Shown here piece by piece: positions 1 to 11,700 of a DNA stretch of 64,000 nt. The number at the start of each line of letters is the position of its first letter. The first letter of the stretch is position 1. Both the position numbers and the translations under genes were made by a program. The notes under the pieces were generated by a model. That model saw nothing but the letters and a program-made list of their open reading frames with translations. It was not told the origin of the DNA and did no database searches. Origin of the DNA: CAVVZJ01 sp963752755 (GTDB taxonomy: Bacteria > Planctomycetota > Planctomycetia > Isosphaerales > Isosphaeraceae); contig CAVVZJ010000001.1 of the NCBI GenBank assembly GCA_963752755.1, forward strand, positions 806,001 to 870,000. Direction: 5' to 3'.

Positions 1-189
1 GGTTCGATCACCCAATCACGAATCCAGTCGTCACGCTACCCTGGCCCACCCTCTCCGCCTCCCCATTCGGCAGATTTGTTAAACTCGGGATGCGGCCGCA
101 GACGATCCTCACACTATTGTGCTGCATCCCGATGCAAGGATGTTGGGAATGCTGCGTCTTTTCCATCCTGGCAACGGCCGGCCCAGACC

Positions 190-1959
190 ATGAAACCGAT
201 TTCCCTCGGTTGGTGCGGTCGCTGCTTGCTCCCGATGGCGGCGCTCTGCGTCGGGCTCCCCCTCGCCCGCGGCCAGGTCCAGCCTCCCCCGCGAGCGGCA
301 ACGCCTCCCTCGACCCGCCTGCCCCCGTCGGACCTCGAAAACTTGATTCGCCGGCTTGAACAGCTCGAGTCGGCCAACTCCCAGCTCCGCAGAGAGGTCG
401 AGCAGACGAAGCAGCTCCGCCAGGACTATCTGAACCTGGAGCGCAAGTACGACGATCTCTCCCGCCGGCTCGACTCAGGAGCGACCGGGGGCCGCGTCGG
501 TTCTCCAGGCCCCAGCCCCGATGACCGCCTTCCGACCGGCGGCGGCACTCGCGAGGAAGAAACTCAGGCGATCGGACCCGTGCGCCCTGCGGCCGGCGCG
601 GGCCTGGGCAATGTCGAGTCTTCCGCGGGCGCACCGGGTTCGAGTTCTGGAGATGGCCGCCCGAGCAGCGGCGGCGGAGGCCGTGAGGAGGAATCCCAGC
701 CGATCGGCCCCGATCGGCCCAGGAGGATCACGCTCAAGAGCTTCTACGACTACGAGCGGGACGGCTTCAAGTTTCAGAGCGACAACGACGAGTTCCTGCT
801 CCGCATCCGCGGTGAGACTCAACTCGATGCACGCATCTACACCCAGGGCGGTCAGAACCCGGTTCACAGCGGGTTCTACCTGCCGCGGACCCGGTTCTAC
901 CTCGAAGGCACTCTGACGAAACCCATCGAATACCAGCTTTCCTTCCAGCGAGGCTACTCCGCCGACCTCGAAGTCCTCAACGCCTACCTGAACTTCCACT
1001 ACGACGACCGCCTCCGGCTCCGGGTCGGACGATTCAAGACCCCCTATACCTACGAGTTCTACAAGGTCAACAACTGGAGACTCCTCACGCCCGAGCGCTC
1101 GCTCTTCAACGTGAACTTCGGCCTGAACCGTATGCTCGGCATCATGGGCTGGGGCGAGATCCTCGAGAAGCGGCTCGAATATGCCGTCGGCATCTTCAAC
1201 GGCCCGCGCAACTCATTCGAAGACTACAACAGCTCCAAGGATGTGGTCGCTTTCCTGAACTACAAGCCATTCGAACAGACCGACGGCCTCCTGAAGAACC
1301 TCAACGTCGGCGGTTCGGTGGACTTCGGCAACCAGGATAATCCCCTGAGGCCCGCGGTCCTTCGGACCTCGACGAACGCGTCCACGTCGACCATCGGTAG
1401 CTCCTCCGGCGCAAACTTGGCGACGGTGCCGTTCCTGGCCTTCAACCCCAACGTCCTCGAACGCGGCGACCGGGCGCTCTGGAGCCTGCACCTGGCCTAT
1501 TTCTGGCGCGGCCTGACCCTGATGGGGGCCTGGGACAGCGGCTTCAATGACTACGCGACCGTTGGCAACCGTCCGGTCCACCTGCCGGTCGGCGGCTATT
1601 ACGCCCAGCTCGGCTACATCATCACCGGCGAGTCGATCAGCGAGCGGGCCCTGGTCGAGCCCTTCCGCCCGTTCGACCTGAGGCCCGGCCAGTTTGGGCT
1701 CGGAGCCTTCGAGCCCTATGCCCGCTACAGTTCTCTGTCGGTCGGCCAGCAGGTCTTCACCTACGGCCTCTCCGATCCCAACCTCTGGAGCAACCGGGCC
1801 GAGCTGGTGGACGTCGGCCTCAACTGGTATCTCAACAAGTTTGTGAAGATCTATTTCGACTGGGAGCATGCCATGTTCGGCGACCCGGTCTACTTCGCCC
1901 CCGGCCGGCTCCAGAAGACCAGCGACCTGTTCTGGTTCCGCTTCCAGGTTTACTTCTGA
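190..1959 (+). CDS. Phosphate-selective porin O/P-type outer-membrane porin
   Basis: 589-residue outer-membrane protein, predicted to be a passive channel of the OprO/OprP type. The start at 190 was chosen because it opens a signal peptide (MKPISLGWCGRC followed by LLPMAALCVGLPLA); an upstream in-frame Met at 76 would add an unlikely leader. After the signal comes a predicted coiled coil (about residues 48-95, heptad-rich around LENLIRRLEQLESANSQLRR), a Gly/Ser/Pro linker containing two similar segments, then the barrel from about residue 185 (opening RITLKSFYDYERDGFKF). The last residues are FRFQVYF, the terminal aromatic residue expected of a BAM substrate. Periplasmic coiled coil plus barrel is common in planctomycete porins. 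The substrate cannot be read from the sequence. It converges with the malate dehydrogenase gene on a palindrome. Confidence 0.85.
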   Translation: MKPISLGWCGRCLLPMAALCVGLPLARGQVQPPPRAATPPSTRLPPSDLENLIRRLEQLESANSQLRREVEQTKQLRQDYLNLERKYDDLSRRLDSGATGGRVGSPGPSPDDRLPTGGGTREEETQAIGPVRPAAGAGLGNVESSAGAPGSSSGDGRPSSGGGGREEESQPIGPDRPRRITLKSFYDYERDGFKFQSDNDEFLLRIRGETQLDARIYTQGGQNPVHSGFYLPRTRFYLEGTLTKPIEYQLSFQRGYSADLEVLNAYLNFHYDDRLRLRVGRFKTPYTYEFYKVNNWRLLTPERSLFNVNFGLNRMLGIMGWGEILEKRLEYAVGIFNGPRNSFEDYNSSKDVVAFLNYKPFEQTDGLLKNLNVGGSVDFGNQDNPLRPAVLRTSTNASTSTIGSSSGANLATVPFLAFNPNVLERGDRALWSLHLAYFWRGLTLMGAWDSGFNDYATVGNRPVHLPVGGYYAQLGYIITGESISERALVEPFRPFDLRPGQFGLGAFEPYARYSSLSVGQQVFTYGLSDPNLWSNRAELVDVGLNWYLNKFVKIYFDWEHAMFGDPVYFAPGRLQKTSDLFWFRFQVYF

Positions 1960-2124
1960 GCGTGATGGTCGGGATGTCGTGTCCTTCGTCGTGGAAGGTC
2001 CATCCGGTCATAAGGATCATCTCGCAGGGTGGTTCTGCGAGCACCCCACGAGACGCCTGTGATTTCCGAGGAGTCGCTCCAACCCAACGATCCGGGATCC
2101 CAATCATCCCGTCTCATTCATGAG

Positions 2125-2256
2125 CCCGCTGATGTTGTCCGGTCTGGGCCGGTGTGGCTGGGGCGGAGTCTTCGACGCCCCGGTCCGCGAGCCTGGGGGC
2201 GCCGGGGCGTCGAAGACTCCGCCCCAGCCACACGAAAACCAGATAACATCAGCGGG
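2125..2256. terminator. Long composite palindrome between convergent genes
   Basis: Perfect 30-bp inverted arms (2152-2181 and 2204-2233) around a 22-base loop. They are flanked by a second pair of 15-bp arms (2125-2139 and 2242-2256) with one mismatch. It lies between the 3' ends of the porin and malate dehydrogenase genes and could stop transcription in both directions, but there is no long T tract. The arm contains GTCTTCGACG, a motif shared with palindromic repeats near 40.85 and 42.5 kb, so it is also a member of a dispersed repeat family. Confidence 0.7.
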
Positions 2257-2264
2257 ATTGTGTA

Positions 2265-3260
2265 TCAGAGGTTCGAGACAACCTCCAGGGCGGCGCCTAG
2301 CTCTTGCCGCAACTCGTTGACGTTGGCAGCCAGGCGTTCCTGGGCGTAGTCGTCGAGGTAGAGCCCGTGGACCACTTCCCAGGTTTCGCCGTCCTCGGTG
2401 CAGAGCGGCATGCCGAAGACCAGGCCAGAGGGAATGCTGTACGCGTGTCCGTCGGTGAGGACCGAGGCACCGAATCGGCGGTTGAAGGGAGTCGGTGTGG
2501 TGATGGCACGGATCGAGCCGAGGATGGCCTGAGCCGCGGTGCCGGCCGGCGAACTGCCGCGGAGGTTCACCGCGGCCCGGCTCCGCTCGGCGAGCGCGGC
2601 GTGGAGCGGTCCGCGGGGCCAGTCCGGGTCGGTGATGACCTCCGGCGCCGGCCGGTCGCCGATGAACGAGTTGCAGAAATCGACGAACACCATCTCGCTG
2701 TGGTTTCCCCAGACGTTCACCCGGTTGACCTCGCCGACGGGCACGCCGGCCTTCTCGGCGATCAGGGCCGTCGCCCGCATCCGGTCCAGGCGGTTCAACG
2801 CGAACCAGTTCTCCACCGGCACCTCGGCGGCGTACCGCTGGGCGACGAGGCAGTTGGTATTGCAGGGGTTGGCCACGACCATGATCCGGGCGTTCGGGCA
2901 GGCGTTGTTGATCGCCTGGCCGTGATGCGCGTAGATCGGGGCGTTCTCCTGGATCAACTCGCTGCGACGTCGCATCGTCGAGCCGACCGGCCGTCCGGCG
3001 AGCAGGATCACCCAGTCGGCATCGACGAAGGCCTCCTCGGGCTCGGTCGCGATCGAGAGGTCCGCCAGCAGGGGGAAGGCGCAGTCTCGGAGTTCGATCT
3101 CGTCGGCCTCGAGCAGCGGTCGGTGCTCGGGCACGTCCAGCAGGCTCAGAGCCACAGGTTGGTCGCGGCCGAAGAGTCCGCCGACGGCCATGCGGAAGAT
3201 CAGGGCATATCCGAGGCGCCCGGCGGCCCCCGAGATGGCGATGCGGATCGGTTCGGTCAT
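2265..3260 (-). CDS. mdh: Malate dehydrogenase (cytosolic-type MDH)
   Basis: 331-residue NAD(P)-dependent malate dehydrogenase, interconverting malate and oxaloacetate. The N-terminal Rossmann motif is ISGAAGRLGYAL, followed by a DCAFPLL segment typical of the cytosolic MDH group. Catalytic Asp and Arg lie in NRLDRMRA (NxLDxxR) and the catalytic His in VWGNHSEM. The substrate-binding mobile loop reads GRPVGSTMRRR, without the usual PRKPGM sequence, so substrate preference deserves a test. Length is normal. It is transcribed toward the porin gene and ends at the shared palindrome. Confidence 0.88.
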   Translation of the reverse strand: MTEPIRIAISGAAGRLGYALIFRMAVGGLFGRDQPVALSLLDVPEHRPLLEADEIELRDCAFPLLADLSIATEPEEAFVDADWVILLAGRPVGSTMRRRSELIQENAPIYAHHGQAINNACPNARIMVVANPCNTNCLVAQRYAAEVPVENWFALNRLDRMRATALIAEKAGVPVGEVNRVNVWGNHSEMVFVDFCNSFIGDRPAPEVITDPDWPRGPLHAALAERSRAAVNLRGSSPAGTAAQAILGSIRAITTPTPFNRRFGASVLTDGHAYSIPSGLVFGMPLCTEDGETWEVVHGLYLDDYAQERLAANVNELRQELGAALEVVSNL

Positions 3261-3889
3261 CGACGCGTCTCCTCGAAGGGGTGCGAGTCGATCACCCGGG
3301 GTTGGGTCTCGGCCGGGTGGTGGCCGACACCCCCCACGCCGGGAGAGGCTCGTGGGGAGAGGCCGGAGGGGGGAAATGAGCCGGCGGCGGGCTTCAAACC
3401 CGTTCCGATTATTCTAACACGTTCCGGCGACAAGGATAGGAACGTCTCTGCCCAGCATGGTACGGCGGTGCCACCTTTCGGCTGTGCGTCGATCGTTCCG
3501 GCGGCCCGTACCACCGTCACCCGGAACTTGGGCGAATCCCCACAGCCTCAGCCCGGGAGAATTGGCAAAAAAGGGTGATCGTCTCGGCCCCGAAATCAGA
3601 AGATCACTTCCAGGCCTCGCGACCGCGGCCCAATCCGACCGCGCCTCCAGACGGGGGGATCGTTCTTTGACAATCCAGGGCACACACGGCTGGAGCCGAC
3701 GCGTCGCCGGCCCACATCCTCGGGCGCCGAACGAACGTCAAACTGTGACGGCAAGCCACTTGAGATTGTGAGCTATCAGGGACTTACGCACCGACTGATA
3801 ACGGTTGTCACAGCGTCCACCTGGCGTCGGGACGCCATCCCTCGGGCGTCCCGAAACCGTCCTGCGTCAACCTCGACTGCGCCTTCCTC
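3261..3889. other. Gene-free region upstream of mdh
   Basis: About 630 bases without a credible gene. It holds one copy of the 11-bp phased repeat element (3663-3865). Nothing else is recognised; the open frames here overlap in several directions and have no homologous motif. Confidence 0.6.
3663..3865 (+). repeat. Intergenic element with 11-bp phased CGTC array (copy 1)
   Basis: TTCTTTGACA at 3663, the core CGCCGAACGAAC at 3725, then an array at 3811-3865 of five 11-bp units with GTC (one ATC) at exactly 11-base spacing. Core-to-array distance is 86 bp. This is the most diverged of five copies in the window: the core is followed by GTC rather than TTC. It lies just downstream of the 3' end of the secreted-protein gene at 3890-4733 (minus strand). 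Confidence 0.75.
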
Positions 3890-4733
3890 TTAACGCAGGG
3901 ATACGGCCCGATGCGTTCCGGGAAGAGGGACGCCGTTCGGCCCGAGGACGTACACGCCGGGGGCCTTCTGGGCCGGGGTGCCGGAAAACGGGATGGTGAA
4001 CTTGGCCTGCGGGTTGATGTAGAAGTTCTGGGGCTGGAGGAACAGGTTCGGGTGGATGCTGTACTCGGCCACGGCGTTGAGGATGTTGTTGAAGGCTGTG
4101 TCCACAGCCTGCTTCGGCTCCGGGTTCAACAGAGCGCCGGTCTGCTGGTTGAACTGCGGCGGGTTCGCGATCACGATCTGTGGCCATCTGGGCCAACTGG
4201 GCGTTGGCGTACGGCACCAACGAGAGCTGAGCGAGCGGCGTGAAGTTCGGCGCCTCGCGGACCGACTTGCGGACGTTCGTGCCGCGCTCGACATAGTCCT
4301 GCAAGGCCACGTCCACATAGGTGACCAACTGGTTGAGGAGGTTCTCGGTCGTGGGTGGATCGGGCAGGATGCCGGCCGGCAGAGGAACGAGCGGCGACTG
4401 GACGCCCGGACCGAGGCGGAATGTCGGGGGCTCGGGTACGCCCGTACCCGTGCCGCTCTGCGGGATGCCCGGCAGAGCCGGCACGATGCCAAACTGACCT
4501 TCCTCGAAGAGCTGAAACGCCTGGGTGACCCGCGCTGCGGCTTGCTGAGAGGTGAGCTGTCGGATGGTGATGGTGCGGACATATTGACGATGGAAGTCCG
4601 CCGGATGTACCGGGCTCGGTACGGCTCCTGCGATCGGGCCGACCGGCGGGTGGAACCCGCGCGACGGCACGTCGCGCCGCTCCAGGGTCTCGCTCTGGGG
4701 GTGGAACCGGTCGTGTTGCCGTCGGCGAGCCAT
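3890..4733 (-). CDS. Secreted/surface protein with planctomycete LExR-type N-terminus, frameshifted
   Basis: Function not recognised. The start at 4733 gives MARRRQHDRFHPQSETLERR followed by DVPS and has a GGGGAGG ribosome site; a Met at 4754 is an alternative. The basic stretch plus LERRDVPS resembles the N-terminal motif of many exported planctomycete proteins; the dockerin-like protein at 15189 carries a similar one. The rest is Pro/Gln/Asn-rich (NLLNQLVTYVDVALQDY, then NPEPKQAVDTAFNNILNAVA) and has no membrane segment. The reading frame shifts once near 4190: the N-terminal frame runs to AQLAQMA and the C-terminal frame resumes at QIVIANPPQFNQQ. Removing one base gives 280 residues. A terminator-like hairpin separates it from the upstream RND gene. 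Confidence 0.6.
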
Positions 4734-4847
4734 GCGGCCCTCCCCTCGAATCATCCGCGCGTCTCGGTCCGTATCGCCTACCGGCTCGGGGGTCTGCCGG
4801 CCTGTCCATTTCGATCGGATCGTGGCGGATCGAGTACCGCAAGAAAA

Positions 4848-4876
4848 CCCCGGCCGGGTTCAGGAACCGGCCGGGG
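4848..4876 (-). terminator. Rho-independent terminator of the first RND gene
   Basis: 10-bp GC stem (CCCCGGCCGG at 4848-4857 pairing with 4867-4876) and a 9-base loop, followed on the minus strand by TTTTC. It lies 35 bases past the RND stop codon. Confidence 0.75.
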
Positions 4877-4910
4877 CGTTCGTCGCAACCGTCGTGACCC
4901 ACAGGTCGGG

Positions 4911-7900
4911 TCAGATCCAGCCGGCATCGGGACCGGGGTCGGCCTCAGTCTCGGGCCGCAACTCGCGACGCTCGGCCTCGCCGGGCTTCTCGCGAACGAC
5001 CAACGAGTACAGGCAAGGCACCACCAGCAAGGTCGTCACCAGACCGGCCAAAAGCCCACCGATGACCGCCCGACCCAGCGGCGCGTTGGCCTCGCTGCCA
5101 CGCTCCAACGCCAACGCCATCGGCACCAGGGCGAAGAACGCCGCCAGGGCCGTCATCACCACCGGCCGCACCCGGATGGCGGCCGCCTCGCGGATCGCCT
5201 GATCGGGATTGAGCCCCTTCTCGGTCCGGAGGTTCTGGGCGAAATCGACCAGCAGCACGGTGTTGGAGACGACGATGCCGACCATGAAGATGACGCCCAG
5301 CAAGCGACTGGACGTTGATGGCCGTGCCGGTGAGGAAGAGCATGGTGACGACGCCGATGAGCCCGAGGGGCACGGCGAAGAGGATCACCAGGGGGGTGAC
5401 GTAGGACTTGAACAGCGAGACCATCAGGAAGTAGATGAGCAAGGTGGCCAGGCAGAGTCCGATGCCGAGGTCGCGGAAGGTCTGCCGCATCCGCTCGTAC
5501 TCGCCGCTGAGCACCATCTTTGCCCCACCCATCGGCTTCTTCTGGCCCACAAGGTCGGGGTCGTAGGGGTAGTAGGCCGAGCCGTCCTCGGTCAGCTCAC
5601 CGAATCCGGCGACGACCTTGGCGACATCGTCGGCGACGTGGCCGAGGTCGCGGCCCTCGACGCCCATCGTCAGCTCGATCGTCGGCTGGATGTTGTAGTG
5701 CACCACCTCCGTCGGCACATTCGTCTTGGTGATGGTGGCGAGGTTGCGCAGCGGCACCGGCGTCAACTGGCTCGGGCCGGTGATCGGCACGTTCAGCAGG
5801 GTGTCGATCGACTCGATCTCTTCGGGCCGATACGAGACGCCGACGAAGTACTGGTTGTGGCTGATCGGGTCGATCCAGAAGTTCTTCTTGTTGAACTGGA
5901 TGCTGGAGTTCAAGGCCGCGACGACATTCTGCATGACCTCCTGCTGGGTCAGGCCGAGGTCGGCCGCCTTGGCCCGATTAACGTTGATGACGTATTGCGG
6001 ATAGTTCATCCGCTGGATCACGCGGGCATCGACCACGCCGTTGATGCGGGTCACCTGGCTCTTGATCGCAGTGGCGACCTTGTGGGCCTTCTCCTGGTTC
6101 TTGGCGGAGATCCGGATGTTGATCGGCGTGGATTTGCCCTCATTCATGGCGCCCCGGATCAGGCCGCCGGCGTCGAAGGCGAATTCCAGGTCGGAGAATT
6201 TCTTCTCGTTGCGGAACCGCTCGCGGAGCAAGTGGACGTACTCCTGGGCGGAGTGCTCGCGCTCGGGGCTCAACTGCACCTTGATGACGGCGTCCATCGG
6301 GCCGGCGTTGGGCGTGTAAGCGGCCGACCAGTCGGGCGTCACGCCGATCTCGGAGATGAAGAGCTGGAGGTCCGACTCCGGCTCACTTTCGCCAACTTCA
6401 GCCCGCTCGGTCCGGACCGACTTGCGGGTGGACACCCGATTAATCGTCTCCTTGAGAATCGCCTCGACCTCCGCGATCCGGTCGTTTGTCAACTCGATGC
6501 GGGTGCCGCTGGGGGCACGGACGTAGATCTCGAATGCGCCCGAATCCACCTCGGGGAAGAACTCGCGGCGGAGTTCGGAACCGAGGCCGACAATCACCGC
6601 AGCCAGCAAGCCGACGGCGACGAGCACCACCAGCAAGCGGAACCGCAGGACGCTGTTGAGCAACCGGGAGTACCAGGCGATACTGGCATCGACCATGCTC
6701 TCCCAGCGGGCGAACGCTCGCGCCATCAGGCCACGCCGCGGCTCGCTGTGGCCGTTCGACTCAGGCATCCCCGCCGGATGCGAGGCATGCTGTCGGAGCC
6801 AGCCGGCCGCACGCGAGGGCACGAATGATTGCGAGAGGATGTAGGCCGAGACCATCGCGAAGGTGACCGCCAGCGCCATCGGCCGGAACAGGAACTCGCC
6901 CAGGCCCGGCATCAACGCCAGCGGCGCCAGCACCAGCAAGGTGCAAAGGCTCGCCACCAGCGCCGGCAGCGACACCTCGGAGACACCCGTGAACGCGGCA
7001 TGCTCGGGCGACGCGCCCTGGCTGAGGTGCCGGTGCGTGTTCTCCAGGCAGATGATCGAGATGTCGATCAGCGGACCGATCGCCAGGGCGAGCCCGGCGA
7101 GCGTCATCACGTTGATCGTGTTGCTGCTGAAGTACAGGCCCACGATCGCCGCCATAACCGCCAGCGGCAAGGTCAAGCACGGCGATTGCCGTCATCCGCC
7201 ACTCACCGAGGAAGACCAGGATCACCAGCGAGCAGAGCACCGCCCCCAGCAAGCCTTCCTGCACCAGACTCTCGATCGACTTGCGCACATAGACCGACTG
7301 GTCCATGACGAGCTGCAGGTTGATGTTGTCGCGGCTCAACCGCGCCTGGTAGTCAGGCAGGTCGTGACGCAAAGTCTGCACGACGCTCAGCGTGCTCGCT
7401 CCGAGCTGACGATAAACGGGAATGTAAACTTGTTTGCGGCCGTTGACCCGGACGATGTTCGTCTGGATGAAGCTGGCGTCCATCGGCTCGGCCAGGTCGC
7501 GGATGTAGGCGCGGTTGCCCTGGCGAGTTCGCAGCGGGATGTCCCCGAGCTGCACGACCGGCTCGATCAGCGAGTTGCTGTCGATCGCGTAGTCGGTCGT
7601 CCCGAACTTGGCGTCGCCCGTCGGCAGGAACACGTTGAAGTTGTCCAGTGCCCGCATCACGTCCACCGGCGAGAGTCCGCGGGCCTGCATCTTGGCGCGA
7701 TCGAGATACGCCATCACGGCGCGGATCTTGCCGCCGAAGACGACCGGGGCGACGGCCCCCGGCACGCCCATGATCATGTTGCGGACCTCGTAGCGGCCCA
7801 CGTCATAGAGGATCGACTCGCCCCAGCCGGTGCCGCTGGGACCGCCCTTGCGGCTGTCCAGGGCCACCACGCTGACCGGCGTGGTGCTGGTCGGGTCGAA

Positions 7901-8293
7901 CGGCAGGACGACCGGCGGCAGGGTGCCCGGCGGCAGGTTCGGCAGGGTGGAGAGGGCCAGGCTGTTGACCTGGGTCAAGGCGCCGTTGGGATCGACATCG
8001 CCATAGAAGTAGTTGCGGACGATACTGGCGCCGACGATCGAGCGGGACTCCTGGAACCGCTTGCCGTTGGCCTGACCGGTCCAGCGTTCCATGCGGTTGG
8101 TGATGTCTTTTTCGATGCTGGTGGCGGGCATGCCGCCGTAGAAGGTCAAGGTCTGGACGGCCGGGCTCTTGAAGACCGGCAGGATGTCGATCGGGACCAT
8201 GAAGAGGCAGAGCACCCCCAGGACCATGATGGTCAGGGCCCCGACTGTCACCGCGAACGGATTGCGCAGCGACGCACGAATCAAGCCGTTCAT
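4911..8293 (-). CDS. RND efflux permease, copy 1 (two frameshifts)
   Basis: Inner-membrane proton-driven RND (AcrB/MexB/CusA superfamily) transporter, expected to work with an HlyD adaptor and a TolC-type channel. It begins MNGLIRASLRNPFAVTVGAL (first TM). The large periplasmic loops contain TSIEKDITNRMERW and the second repeat SGTRIELTNDRI. The central TM block has NVMTLAGLALAIGPLIDISI and the C-terminal block has LGVIFMVGIVVSNTVLLVDF. Against the paralog at 8751-12187 this copy has one extra C near 5305 and one near 7178. Deleting both gives 3381 bases, 1126 residues, with no internal stop, so it reads as one full-length permease. The substrate cannot be predicted. It ends at a terminator at 4848. 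Confidence 0.85.
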
Positions 8294-8750
8294 GAGAATA
8301 CCTCACACGAGGAGGCAGGAGGGAGAGGGAACGGCGCGGGGGGGACCGAGTGGGGGGACGACGCGAGCGCCGAACTCGGCTCACCGGCACCGCCATTCTT
8401 GCCAAACCCGACGACATGCGGGTTCCGGGCTAGCAGTGACCGGGGACGCAGGCGGATTTGAGGATGCTTCGGGCCGGAGGGGAGAAGATGGATATGAGTC
8501 CGTTCGTTTCCCGTTCCGGGACGATGCAGGACCAAAAATCAACCCGCGACAGTTCTCTTATCACCCTTCGAAAGTGAGAAAGCAATGGAATTTCCGATCA
8601 CATCTTGGCCCGCCGTTCCGGAGAGGTGGGGGAGAGGAGACTCTCGGCCGATAAAAAGGCCGGTTTCCGCCCCAAAGGGGCGGAAACCGGCCTTCCGAAT
8701 CACGTCGGTTTTTTTTCGGAGCCGCCGGACTTTCCGGCGCGATCAGGTGC
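8294..8750. other. Intergenic region between the two RND genes
   Basis: About 460 bases. It contains the terminator of the second RND gene (8653-8694) and presumably the promoter of the first, which I could not locate. No convincing gene. Confidence 0.55.
8653..8694 (-). terminator. Strong Rho-independent terminator of the second RND gene
   Basis: Perfect 18-bp stem (8656-8673 with 8677-8694) and a 3-base loop, followed on the minus strand by a run of five T. It lies 56 bases past the stop codon at 8751. Confidence 0.9.
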
Positions 8751-11700
8751 TCAGATCCAGCCGGCGTCGGGGCTTGGGTCGGCCTCAGTCTCGGGCCGCA
8801 ACTCGCGACGCTCGGCCTCGCCGGGCTTCTCGCGAACGACCAACGAGTACAGGCAAGGCACCACCAGCAAGGTCGTCACCAGACCAGCCAAAAGCCCACC
8901 GATGACCGCCCGACCCAGCGGCGCGTTGGCCTCGCTGCCACGCTCCAACGCCAACGCCATCGGCACCAGGGCGAAGAACGCCGCCAGGGCCGTCATCACC
9001 ACCGGCCGCACCCGGATGGCGGCCGCCTCGCGGATCGCCTGATCGGGATTGAGCCCCTTCTCGGTCCGGAGGTTCTGGGCGAAATCGACCAGCAGCACGG
9101 TGTTGGAGACGACGATGCCGACCATGAAGATGACGCCCAGCAAGGACTGGACGTTGATGGCCGTGCCGGTGAGGAAGAGCATGGTGACGACGCCGATGAG
9201 CCCGAGGGGCACGGCGAAGAGGATCACCAGGGGGGTGACGTAGGACTTGAACAGCGAGACCATCAGGAAGTAGATGAGCAAGGTGGCCAGGCAGAGTCCG
9301 ATGCCGAGGTCGCGGAAGGTCTGCCGCATCCGCTCGTACTCGCCGCTGAGCACCATCTTCGAGCCGGTCATCACCTCGTTGCGGCCGGAGACGTCCGGAT
9401 CATACGGGGTCCAGCTGCCGTCGTCGTTCGCCTTGCCGAATCCGGCGACGACCTTGGCGACATCGTCGGCGACGTGGCCGAGGTCGCGGCCCTCGACGCC
9501 CATCGTCAGCTCGATCGTCGGCTGGATGTTGTAGTGCACCACCTCCGTCGGCACATTCGTCTTGGTGATGGTGGCGAGGTTGCGTAGCGGCACCGGCGTC
9601 AACTGGCTCGGGCCGGTGATCGGCACGTTCAGCAGGGTGTCGATCGACTCGATCTCTTCGGGCCGATACGAGACGCCGACGAAGTACTGGTTGTGGCTGA
9701 TCGGGTCGATCCAGAAGTTCTTCTTGTTGAACTGGATGCTGGAGTTCAAGGCCGCCACGACACTCCGCATGACCTCCTGCTGGGTCAGGCCGAGGTCGGC
9801 CGCCTTGGCCCGATCGACATTGATGATGTACTCGGGGTAGTTCAGTCGCTGGATCACGCGGGCATCGACCACACCGTAGATCTGCTTGACCTCGGCCTGG
9901 ATCTTGGAGGCGACCTTGTGGGCCTTCTCCTGGTTCTTGGCGGAGATCCGGATGTTGATGGGCGTGGATTTGCCCTCGTTCATCGCCGAGTGCATCAGGC
10001 CGCCGGCGTCGAAGGCGAATTCCAGGTCGGCGAACCGTTTCTCGCTGTGGAACCGCTCGCGGAGCATGTGGACATACTCCTGGGCGGAGTGCGCCGCTCG
10101 GCGGTCAACTGCACCTTGATGACGGTGTCCATCGGGCCGGCGTTGGGCGTGTAGGCGGCCGACCAGTCAGGCGTCACGCCGATCTCGGAGATGAAGAGCT
10201 GGAGGTCCGACTCCGGCTCCTCGCCGCCCTCGCCGTGGCCTTCCGCCTGGTGCTCGTGAGCCGAGGCTTCCTTGATCGTCTCCGCAAGGACCTTCTCGAC
10301 GTCCTTGATCCGCTCCTCGGTCAGCTCGATGCGGGTGCCGCTAGGGGCACGGACGTAAATTTCGAAGGCGCCCGAGTCCACGTCGGGGAAGAACTCACGC
10401 TTGAGCTGCGACCCGAAGCCGACAAGCACGACCCCCAGCAGGCCAACCGCCCCGAGGATCATGACAATCCGGGCTCGCATCACGAAGTTGAGCAGACGGA
10501 CGTACCCGCCGATCGCCGTCTCGATCATGCCTTCCCAGCGGGCAAACGCGCTGGCGAGCAAGCCACGCTTGGGGGCATGGTCATGGCCGTTGCCGTTGCC
10601 GTTGATCGGGGGCATCACGTCGTCGCTGTGCTGGTGGGCGGTCGCGGGGGACTCGGCTACGGCGTGATGCTCGTGGTGACCGTGTCCCTTCAGCCAGGTG
10701 GCCGCTCGCGAGGGCACGAAGCTCCGCGAGAGGATGTAGGCCGAGATCATCGCGAAGGTGACCGCCAGCGCCATCGGCCGGAACAGGAACTCGCCCAGGC
10801 CCGGCATCAACGCCAGCGGCGCCAGCACCAGCAAGGTGCAAAGGCTCGCCACCAGCTCCGGCATCGCCACCTCGCTGGCGCCGAGGAAGGCCGCCTGCTT
10901 CGGAGCCGCTCCCAGGCCGAGGTGCCGGTGCGTGTTCTCCAGGCAAATGATCGCGCTATCGACCATCGGCCCGATCGCCAGGGCGAGCCCGGCGAGCGTC
11001 ATCACGTTGATCGTGTTGCCCGTGAAGTACAGGCCCACGATCGCCGCCATGACCGCCAGCGGCAAGGTCAAGACGGCGATTGCCGTCATCCGCCATTCAC
11101 CCAGGAAGACCAGGATCACCAGTGAGCAGAGCACCGCTCCCAGCAAGCCTTCCTGCACCAGACTCTCGATCGACTTGCGCACATAGACCGACTGGTCCAT
11201 GACGAGCTGCAGGTTGATGTTGTCGCGGCTTAACCGCGCCTGGTAGCCGGGGAGGTCCTCGCGCAGGGTTTGCACAACGCTCAGCGTGCTGGAGCCGAGC
11301 TGGCGATAGACCGGGATATACACCTGGCGACGGCCGTTGACCCGCACGATGTTTGTCTGGATGAAGCTGGCATCCTCCGGCTCAGCCACGTCCTTGACGT
11401 AGGCCCGGTTGCCGTGTTCGGTCCGGAGCGGGATGTCGCCGATCTGCTCGACCGGCTCGATCAGCGAGTTGCTGTCGATCGCGTAGTCGGTCGTCCCGAA
11501 CTTGGCGTCGCCCGTCGGCAGGAACACGTTGTAGCTATCGACGGCGTTCATCACGTCCACCGGCGAGAGCCCGCGGGCCTGCATCTTGGCGCGATCGAGA
11601 TAGACCATGACGGCGCGGAGCTTGCCGCCGAAGACGACCGGGGCGACGGCCCCCGGCACGCCCATGATCATGTTGCGGACCTCGTAGCGGCCCACGTCAT

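Noticed and set aside
2304..3578. A 424-codon plus-strand frame over mdh
   Set aside because: Antisense shadow of the malate dehydrogenase gene.
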